In this document: one piece after another, positions 6,544 to 12,059 of the stretch | Numbering within the stretch: the first letter of the stretch is position 1 | How the letters are laid out: every line of letters begins with the position of its first letter | Translations under genes and position numbers: made by a program | From: Bacteroidota bacterium | GTDB lineage: Bacteria > Bacteroidota > Bacteroidia > Bacteroidales > UBA932 | Direction of reading: 5' to 3' | Length of the DNA stretch: 12,059 bases | Assembly: GCA_009778375.1 (NCBI GenBank) | Contig: WRJW01000199.1 | Coordinates: forward strand, 1-12,059 | Notes under the pieces: generated by a model | Databases searched by the model: none | What the model saw: the letters and a program-made list of their open reading frames with translations, nothing else | Told to the model about the DNA's origin: nothing

Positions 6544-8640
6544 ATGCGTACTTTTTTCTCCTCTGCCCTCCTCCTCTTCTCCTTTGCCCTTGCTGCCCAG
6601 CAAATGCCCCTGAGCCAGGAAGAAATATGGAACAACAGCGTTACCATTACCCTTCCGGCCTACAGAGTCGCCCAATGGACAGGCGATGCGGTACTATTCA
6701 CGGGGGACGCTCCAAACAGTCAAGGCTCCCTAATCCTTTCGGTTAGTACAAAATCGGGAAAAATGGAGACCTTGCCTAAACTTCCCGCAACCACCCCGCC
6801 TGCACAGCCTCAAATGCCGAAGGTCAACGGGGTGAATCCTGCTTTTTCTCCCGATTTTACCTACGTGGCCTATACCCGCAACAACGACCTCTATACCCTT
6901 CGCCTCTCGGACCATACCGAAACACGCCTTACTTTTGACGGCAGCGACGTGGTTTTAAACGGGTACGCTTCCTGGGTATATATGGAAGAAATTTTGGGAA
7001 GAGCCAGCGCCTACCGCTCTTTCTGGTGGTCGCCCGACAGCAAACACCTTGCCTTTTTTAGGAGCGACGACAGCGAAGTTCCCCTCTTTACCATTACCGA
7101 TGCCCCTCATCAACAGGCCGGTTATGCAGAAACAATGCGTTATCCCAAATCGGGCAACCCTCTTCCAAAGGTTCAAGCCGGGATGGTAGCTCCCGATGGA
7201 GGCGACATTGTTTGGGCCCAAGTGGAGGCTCCGGATCCTTTTTACCTCGCCCTCCCTTATTGGCGTCCCGACGGTAAAGCCCTCTGGATCCAATGGAGCA
7301 ACCGCGAACAAAACCACCTGCAAATTTTGGAGGCCAATATTACTTCGGGCGCTACCCGCCTTATTTACGAAGAGCGCCAGGATACGTGGATTAACATAGA
7401 CCGCGAACCCCGCATTAAATTTCTCGAATCGGGCAAAGGCTTTATCCTGAGCAGCGATAAAAGCGGATGGCAGCAGCTCTACCTGTACGACATGGATGGT
7501 AATCTTTTGAGCTCCATTACCAATGGCGAATATACGGTGCTAAATGTGTTGCGCATCGACGAAAAAGAAAAATATGTTTATTTTACTTGCTATAAGGATA
7601 ATATAGGTTGCGAAGATTTTTACAAGGCAAGTTTTGACGGAAAAAAACTCCAGCGGCTGACCTTTGGCCACTATACCCACCGCATCAATATGTCGCCCGA
7701 CGGCAAATTTTTTGTAACCACCTATTCCAACGTGGGCTCACCGCCCCAAGTGGCCCTCTGCAACAATCAGGGTAAAGTGATTTGCACCGTGCAGGATACC
7801 AAAACCCCCGACTTTGACAGGTATCAGCGCCCTCAGGTCGAATTTACTACGATTAAAAGCGCAGACGGAAAATTTGACTTGCCCCTGCGCATCATTTATC
7901 CCCTGAATATGAATCCGGACAAAAAATACCCCGTGGCCCTGAGCGTCTATGGAGGCCCCGGATCGATGAGCGCGCGCGACGGATGGATGATGAACGCTTT
8001 TGGGGGGTTGGTGCACCAATACGCCCAGGACGGCCTGATGCAGGTAACGATCGACCACCGCGGCAGCGGCCACAACGGCAAAGTGGGGCAAAATGAGATG
8101 TACCGTAATTTGGGATACTGGGAAATCCGGGACTATACCCAATGCGTGGAGTGGTTAGTGGCCAACAAGCAGGCCGACCCCGCCAAAATCTTTATCAGCG
8201 GCTTTAGTTACGGAGGGTACATTACCTCCTACGCCCTAACCTGCGGCGCCGAAACCTTTACCCACGGAATTGCCGGAGGGAGCGTTACCGACTGGCTGCT
8301 GTATGACGCCACCTATACCGAAAGGTATATGAATACCCCTGCGGAAAATCCCGAAGGTTATACAAAGAGTGCGGTACTGACTTATGCCGACAAACTCAAA
8401 GGCACGCTCCTCCTTACCCACGGTCTTAGAGACGACAACGTTCACGCCCAAAATACTTTTGAGTTGGTAGGGCTTTTGGAAGAGTACAACAAAACCTTTG
8501 AACTGATGCTCTACCCCGAAAACCGCCACGGCTACCGAGGCAACAAAAGCATCCACAGCCGCAATAACGACATTCGATTTATTTATAAGTATTTAATCGA
8601 AAAACCCGTCCCTGTTCAAGCCCTACTCCGGCCCAACTAA
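6544..8640 (+). CDS. Secreted dipeptidyl-peptidase IV-like S9 family serine peptidase
   Basis: This 698-residue protein is close to the usual length of bacterial DPP-IV (S9B). A Sec signal peptide (MRTFFSSALLLFSFALAAQQ) probably ends near residue 18, placing the enzyme in the periplasm or outside. Residues about 80-440 form the beta-propeller, with repeated SPD/DGK/WSPDSK blade motifs. The WVYMEE segment keeps the paired glutamates (148-149) that hold the free N-terminus of substrates in DPP-IV. The alpha/beta-hydrolase domain (about 450-690) has the triad Ser555 in GFSYGGY, Asp630 in RDDNVH and His662 in ENRHGY. It should release N-terminal Xaa-Pro or Xaa-Ala dipeptides. A Phe replaces the usual Trp before the catalytic serine. 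The gene starts 20 nt after the fusion oxidoreductase without an obvious promoter, so the two probably form an operon. Confidence 0.92.
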   Translation: MRTFFSSALLLFSFALAAQQMPLSQEEIWNNSVTITLPAYRVAQWTGDAVLFTGDAPNSQGSLILSVSTKSGKMETLPKLPATTPPAQPQMPKVNGVNPAFSPDFTYVAYTRNNDLYTLRLSDHTETRLTFDGSDVVLNGYASWVYMEEILGRASAYRSFWWSPDSKHLAFFRSDDSEVPLFTITDAPHQQAGYAETMRYPKSGNPLPKVQAGMVAPDGGDIVWAQVEAPDPFYLALPYWRPDGKALWIQWSNREQNHLQILEANITSGATRLIYEERQDTWINIDREPRIKFLESGKGFILSSDKSGWQQLYLYDMDGNLLSSITNGEYTVLNVLRIDEKEKYVYFTCYKDNIGCEDFYKASFDGKKLQRLTFGHYTHRINMSPDGKFFVTTYSNVGSPPQVALCNNQGKVICTVQDTKTPDFDRYQRPQVEFTTIKSADGKFDLPLRIIYPLNMNPDKKYPVALSVYGGPGSMSARDGWMMNAFGGLVHQYAQDGLMQVTIDHRGSGHNGKVGQNEMYRNLGYWEIRDYTQCVEWLVANKQADPAKIFISGFSYGGYITSYALTCGAETFTHGIAGGSVTDWLLYDATYTERYMNTPAENPEGYTKSAVLTYADKLKGTLLLTHGLRDDNVHAQNTFELVGLLEEYNKTFELMLYPENRHGYRGNKSIHSRNNDIRFIYKYLIEKPVPVQALLRPN

Positions 8641-8650
8641 ACTTAAATCA

Positions 8651-8687
8651 GGAAGCGCCGCCCAGTTCGAAACTGAGTGGCGCTTCC
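8651..8687. terminator. Strong hairpin in the convergent spacer, possible terminator or 3' end stabiliser
   Basis: GGAAGCGCC (8651-8659) pairs with GGCGCTTCC (8679-8687). The stem continues inward through a G-T pair, one C-A mismatch and CAGTT with AACTG, closing on a CGA loop. Almost all 37 nt are paired. It starts 11 nt after the peptidase stop. No T tract follows on the plus strand and only a weakly T-rich stretch on the minus strand, so it is not a textbook intrinsic terminator. It could protect the 3' end of the peptidase mRNA. Confidence 0.55.
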
Positions 8688-8727
8688 CGCTTAACCTAAA
8701 ACTTAAACTATGAAAAAACTTCAATTA

Positions 8728-8757
8728 TATAGTAGGCAAAAATCGTGCCAAACTATA
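8728..8757 (-). terminator. Possible terminator hairpin at the helicase gene end
   Basis: TATAGT (8728-8733) pairs with ACTATA (8752-8757) and GGCA (8735-8738) with TGCC (8746-8749), around a 7-nt loop and a small internal loop. Read on the minus strand it overlaps the helicase stop codon and is followed, about nine bases later, by six T residues (8718-8713). The T tract is displaced from the stem, so termination here is plausible but weak. Confidence 0.4.
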
Positions 8758-10975
8758 AAATAGTCTTCATTTTCGCATATTTCAGCAATAGCGTTTTAGT
8801 TCCGTACCGTTCAAATTCGACCACTGCCTTGCGCTCGGCGGGATGATTTCCCGTTATACTGATGATCGTTCCCAACCCAAACCGATCGTGCTCTATTTTT
8901 TGTCCGGCGCTCCATGATCCCTGTTCGGCGGAAATAAAACCGGAATCCGGGGAACGGGAGCGAAGTGCCGACTTAAAAGGAACAGGTGTTGTAGTCGATG
9001 GTGGAATAATCTCATCCTGAATAGACTTGCGGAGCCAGCGTGCATCGATTTCTTGGAGAAAACGGCTATGGGAGTTATGCGTAAGCGTTCCCCAACGATA
9101 CCGGGTTTGGGCGTAGGAAAGGCTCAGACCCACTTTTGCGCGGGTAAGAGCTACGTAAAACAACCGACGCTCTTCTTCCAACTCCCGTTGCGAACCTAAA
9201 GAGAGGTTGGAAGGAAAGAGGTTCTCTTCTAAGCCAACCACATAAGTATATTTAAATTCGAGCCCCTTGGCTGCATGCATAGTCATCAGACTGACCTTTG
9301 GTTCCGAATGGTCGTCTGTTTCTTCCAGATCGGTAATCAGGGCTACATTGGCCAAAAAAGCGTGGATGGTGGCACCCTCGGCATCCTCTTCGATTTCCCC
9401 GGTTCGGCTAAATTCTTTCATACTGTTGAAGAGTTCTTCTACATTCTCCAGCCGGGTCTTGCCTTCTGCCGAAAGGTCGTTTTTGAGTTCTGACCAATAA
9501 CCCGAACGGGTAAGGGCTTCTATGGCAAAATCATACGCGCTGATACTGTATTGGCGGGAAGCTATGTCGCCCATCATTTCTACAAACGTTTTGAGTTTGT
9601 TTTCGGCAGCCTGTTTTACTCCATATTCGGCTAAGGTCCCCTGCCGAATCTCCTCCCACATAGAAATTTGATGGCCGCGGGCAGCGGCCTGTACCTTTTG
9701 TAAAGTGGCTTCTCCAATACCTCTGGCGGGCACGTTAATGATGCGCTTTAAGGCCTCATCGTCGCGCGGATTGACCAAAAGCCGCAAATAGGCCAGCACC
9801 TCCTTGACCTCGGCCCGTTCGTAAAAGGAGAATCCTCCGTAAATTTTGTAGGGAATATTTCTTTTGCGCAGCGATGCTTCCAATACCCGAGATTGGGCGT
9901 TTGTTCGGTACAGGATGGCAAAATCGTCGTAGGAAGCATGGGATGCATATTGACGCGACACGATGGAGGCGACCACCATATAGGCCTCTTCCAAATCGGA
10001 ATACGCTTTGATCACTTCAATTTTTTCTCCCATAACTCCTTGTGAAAAACACTCTTTGGTCAAGCGCTCCGCATTATGCCTAATGAGGCTGTTGGCGGCG
10101 TTTACAATTGTTTGCGTCGATCGGTAATTTTGCTCGAGGCGGTACTCGGCTCCTTCGGGAAAATCTCTTCTAAAGTTGAGGATGTTCTCGATTCTGGCGC
10201 CCCGAAAAGCGTAGATGCTTTGGGCGTCGTCCCCTACCACGCACAAATTTCGATGACTTAGGGCTAATTTTTTCACAATCAAATACTGGGCAAAATTGGT
10301 ATCCTGATACTCGTCTACCAATATATGCGTAAACCGAGCCTGGTACTTTTCCAGCACTTGGGGATGATCTCGGAATAATATATTGGTATAGAGCAACAGA
10401 TCGTCAAAATCCATCGCCCCCGACACCCTGCATTTTTGGGCATAGAGCCGATAAATATCGGCTATCCTTGATTTGGACGCTGCCGCATCGGCCTCCTGAA
10501 TAGCAGGATCAACGGCATACGCAGAAGCCGTGACCAAATTATTCTTGGCCTTTGAAATCCGGGAGAGTACCTCGCCGGCCAAATAGCGTTTGTCGTCTAA
10601 TTCCAATTCCTTAATACAAGACTTAATAGCGCTTTTTGAATCGGCTTTGTCGTAGATGGTAAACGAAGAGGGAAAACCTGTATACTCCGACTCGTATCGG
10701 AGTATTCGCGCAAAGATCGAATGAAAAGTCCCCATCCAAAGCCATCCGGCGTTGTCTGTGCCGGCTATGCGGCCAATGCGTTCTTTCATCTCTCCGGCCG
10801 CCTTGTTGGTAAAAGTCAGGGCCAAAATCTGATTCGGAGGCGTCCCCATCTGCAACAACCGGGCAATCCGGCACGTCAACACCCTGGTTTTACCCGACCC
10901 GGCACCCGCCACAATCAATAAAGGCCCCGCTACATGTTCCACCGCACTCCTTTGTGCCGGACTCAAATCATTCAT
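8753..10975 (-). CDS. UvrD/PcrA-family superfamily 1A DNA helicase
   Basis: From ATG 10975 the protein has 740 residues, normal for PcrA/UvrD, an ATP-driven 3'-5' DNA helicase of nucleotide excision and mismatch repair and of collapsed replication forks. Motifs seen are the Q-motif region LSPAQRSAV, Walker A GAGSGKT at 24-30, motif Ia LTFTNKAAGEM, motif II DEYQDTN at 221-227, motif III VVGDDAQSIYAFRGA, motif IV NYRST, motif V TMHAAKGLEFKYTYVVGLE and motif VI EEERRLFYVALTRAK. The C-terminal FGLGTI region, ending in VVEFERYGTKTLLLKYAKMK, resembles the PcrA Tudor-like RNA-polymerase-binding domain. Start choice: GGAG (10988-10985) sits 9 nt before ATG 10975. In-frame ATGs also exist at 10993, 10990 and 11029, but 11029 is upstream of the likely -7 box. 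The whole reading frame from 11029 would have 758 residues. Confidence 0.93.
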   Translation of the reverse strand: MNDLSPAQRSAVEHVAGPLLIVAGAGSGKTRVLTCRIARLLQMGTPPNQILALTFTNKAAGEMKERIGRIAGTDNAGWLWMGTFHSIFARILRYESEYTGFPSSFTIYDKADSKSAIKSCIKELELDDKRYLAGEVLSRISKAKNNLVTASAYAVDPAIQEADAAASKSRIADIYRLYAQKCRVSGAMDFDDLLLYTNILFRDHPQVLEKYQARFTHILVDEYQDTNFAQYLIVKKLALSHRNLCVVGDDAQSIYAFRGARIENILNFRRDFPEGAEYRLEQNYRSTQTIVNAANSLIRHNAERLTKECFSQGVMGEKIEVIKAYSDLEEAYMVVASIVSRQYASHASYDDFAILYRTNAQSRVLEASLRKRNIPYKIYGGFSFYERAEVKEVLAYLRLLVNPRDDEALKRIINVPARGIGEATLQKVQAAARGHQISMWEEIRQGTLAEYGVKQAAENKLKTFVEMMGDIASRQYSISAYDFAIEALTRSGYWSELKNDLSAEGKTRLENVEELFNSMKEFSRTGEIEEDAEGATIHAFLANVALITDLEETDDHSEPKVSLMTMHAAKGLEFKYTYVVGLEENLFPSNLSLGSQRELEEERRLFYVALTRAKVGLSLSYAQTRYRWGTLTHNSHSRFLQEIDARWLRKSIQDEIIPPSTTTPVPFKSALRSRSPDSGFISAEQGSWSAGQKIEHDRFGLGTIISITGNHPAERKAVVEFERYGTKTLLLKYAKMKTIL

Positions 10976-11004
10976 ATATCCGTGCTCCATCATAATCGAA
11001 TGGA

Positions 11005-11012
11005 CAAAATTA
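11005..11012 (-). promoter_or_regulatory. Putative -7 element for the helicase gene
   Basis: Minus-strand 11012-11005 reads TAATTTTG, matching TAnnTTTG. TTG trinucleotides lie upstream at 11037-11035 and 11040-11038, giving spacers of 22 and 25 nt, longer than ideal. Transcription from here would begin near 10999, leaving a leader of about 24 nt to ATG 10975. That supports this start over the one at 11029. Confidence 0.45.
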
Positions 11013-11055
11013 AAAAAAGTTATTAACAATTTATCAACAATTCTCCTTTCACAGG

Positions 11056-11085
11056 TTGTTCGTATAAGTTTTTTTTATAGCTTTG
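11056..11085 (+). promoter_or_regulatory. Promoter of the BACON-like lipoprotein gene
   Basis: A -33 TTG (11056-11058) is followed after 19 nt by the -7 box TAGCTTTG (11078-11085), a good match to the Bacteroidota consensus. Transcription should start near 11091, giving a 5' leader of about 55 nt before ATG 11146. Confidence 0.7.
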
Positions 11086-11145
11086 TCGATGTTGCTTATA
11101 CCATAGAAAATAATAACCCTTTTTACTAACTATAAATCACGCACT

Positions 11146-12059
11146 ATGAGAAAATTTTTTTCCCTTTTAACCGTGGCCGGCGGATTACTCACAGCCGGAT
11201 GCGGGTTCGATTTCGATTGCTGTTTGCCCAACATTATCCCCAACTATTCCGGGGACGAATTTGTTTTTGATGCAAGCGGCGAAGTAACCGCTTTACCTTA
11301 CGCCCTTTCCTCCATTCCCTATTGGACAGCCCAATCCTACACCGGGGAGGGAGGGTTGGTACTTATTTCTTTGAAACCCAACCTTAAAGCTGACGAGAAT
11401 TTGGATACCGGAGAATTGGAGGGTACCATTACCGTTATGGCCATGAACGGCGATAAACGTATTTTTCCCGCCCGCCAGACAGGGGGCGAATTCAGCGCTG
11501 TTTTGCCCTCTACTTCAGATTTTACCTGGGATGACGCTTCGGCAAAGAGCTTGATCATTACCACTCCTTTTGCCTGGACAATAACCGGCTTGCCTTCATG
11601 GGCGCACCTTGCCCTTGTCGGCAGCTCCGGCGCTTTTGATCCCGCTACCGGCAAAGGCAAAGGATCGGTCGAACTTGCTGTAACCGTCGATAATAACTTT
11701 TTTGCTTCTCGTGATTTCACACTCACGGTAGCGTGCGATAACGGGTTTGACAGCGAAACAGCCTTCTTTTCACAAGATGGATTATCTGATGCTCTGCTGC
11801 CCGATTCAAATGATTATTATCCGGGCATTGGCTATGGAGGGAATAATTGGTTTGTTTTACCGCAGCTTGCCGTAGACCTGCCCAATGTTGCCGACGACAA
11901 TGGTTTTGTTATTCCCATCATTCAGGGTCTTGGCGAGATGGGTGGTTCTATTCAATGGGCCATGGAGACCGGGGATAATGCGGGTTTGGTTTACGCCCTG
12001 CCGTATCAGGCAGCGCTCTCCTTAGTCAACGACGACAACCCCGATACGGTGTACTGGCC
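11146..12059 (+). CDS. Lipoprotein with tandem BACON-like domains (3' end outside window)
   Basis: The reading frame is open from ATG 11146 to the window edge, giving 304 codons with no stop. A lipoprotein signal peptide ends in the lipobox LTAGC with the acylated cysteine at residue 19, so the protein is anchored in a membrane, probably the outer one. Two further cysteines (25-26) follow soon after. Residues about 134-211 resemble a BACON domain: a SLIITTPFAWTITGLPSW start, a glycine-rich turn, SVELAVTVDNNFFASRDFTLTVACDNG and a closing FFSQ. Residues about 38-111 show a diverged version of the same pattern, ending FPARQ. A third segment with alternating strands begins near 232 (NNWFVLPQLAV). 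BACON domains are Ig-like and often occur in carbohydrate-binding or mucin-binding surface proteins; the ligand here is unknown. The gene is divergent from the helicase gene and has its own promoter. Confidence 0.75.
   Translation, partial: MRKFFSLLTVAGGLLTAGCGFDFDCCLPNIIPNYSGDEFVFDASGEVTALPYALSSIPYWTAQSYTGEGGLVLISLKPNLKADENLDTGELEGTITVMAMNGDKRIFPARQTGGEFSAVLPSTSDFTWDDASAKSLIITTPFAWTITGLPSWAHLALVGSSGAFDPATGKGKGSVELAVTVDNNFFASRDFTLTVACDNGFDSETAFFSQDGLSDALLPDSNDYYPGIGYGGNNWFVLPQLAVDLPNVADDNGFVIPIIQGLGEMGGSIQWAMETGDNAGLVYALPYQAALSLVNDDNPDTVYW

Noticed and set aside
8710..8763. A 17-codon frame starting ATGAAAAAACTT between the two hairpins, resembling the start of a signal peptide gene.
   Set aside because: It is very short, contains no hydrophobic stretch, overlaps the helicase 3' end and is filled by the second hairpin. 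It has no recognisable promoter and is more likely chance or the relic of a lost gene start.
10976..11029. N-terminal extension of the helicase to the ATG at 11029 (18 extra residues).
   Set aside because: The extension is not helicase-like and lies across the probable -7 box (11012-11005). A GGAG at suitable distance and the family-typical MNDLSPAQ start favour 10975.
11337..11726. A 129-residue minus-strand open frame.
   Set aside because: It lies wholly antisense to the BACON-like lipoprotein gene, which has a promoter, a lipoprotein signal and domain similarity; the antisense frame has none of these.

Overview
The window looks like chromosomal DNA from a member of the Bacteroidota, most likely Bacteroidales. 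Four things point there. Several spacers carry the phylum-specific promoter signature (-33 TTTG or TTG, -7 TAnnTTTG), two with the ideal 19-nt spacing. Most genes lack Shine-Dalgarno sequences. The lipoprotein architectures (DUF4493 plus DUF6359, and BACON-like) and the DUF3822-rsmD gene pair are typical of this phylum. The tRNA-Asp gene does not encode its CCA end. Species cannot be named from the sequence.

Layout. At 1-1417 there is a tight plus-strand run: the last 18 codons of an unidentified upstream gene, a DUF3822 protein, and rsmD (16S rRNA m2G966 methyltransferase) overlapping it by 25 nt. A near-consensus promoter inside the 3' end of rsmD drives tRNA-Asp(GTC) at 1452-1525. A terminator hairpin follows, and then a GNAT acetyltransferase gene. 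Convergent to that is a minus-strand lipoprotein (DUF4493-like plus DUF6359-like). A divergent intergenic region (3151-3292) with two opposed -7 motifs separates it from the most notable gene.

That gene (3293-6523) encodes a 1076-residue fusion. It contains an HcnA-type [2Fe-2S] domain, an HcnB-type FAD/NAD oxidoreductase, a double [4Fe-4S] ferredoxin module, a BFD-like [2Fe-2S] domain and a C-terminal DAO-type FAD amine/imino-acid dehydrogenase. Parts normally found as separate subunits of hydrogen cyanide synthase, opine oxidase, hydroxyproline dehydrogenase or archaeal proline dehydrogenase are here in one polypeptide. Only 20 nt downstream is a secreted DPP-IV-family (S9B) peptidase. Such enzymes release Xaa-Pro dipeptides, so a pathway from proline-rich peptides to imino-acid oxidation is an attractive but unproven reading.

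A 112-bp convergent spacer holds two hairpins. Beyond it lies a minus-strand UvrD/PcrA helicase. A second divergent promoter region (10976-11145) leads to a lipoprotein with tandem BACON-like domains that runs off the right edge. No mobile elements, CRISPR arrays or rRNA genes were seen, and no gene-free stretch reaches 300 bp.
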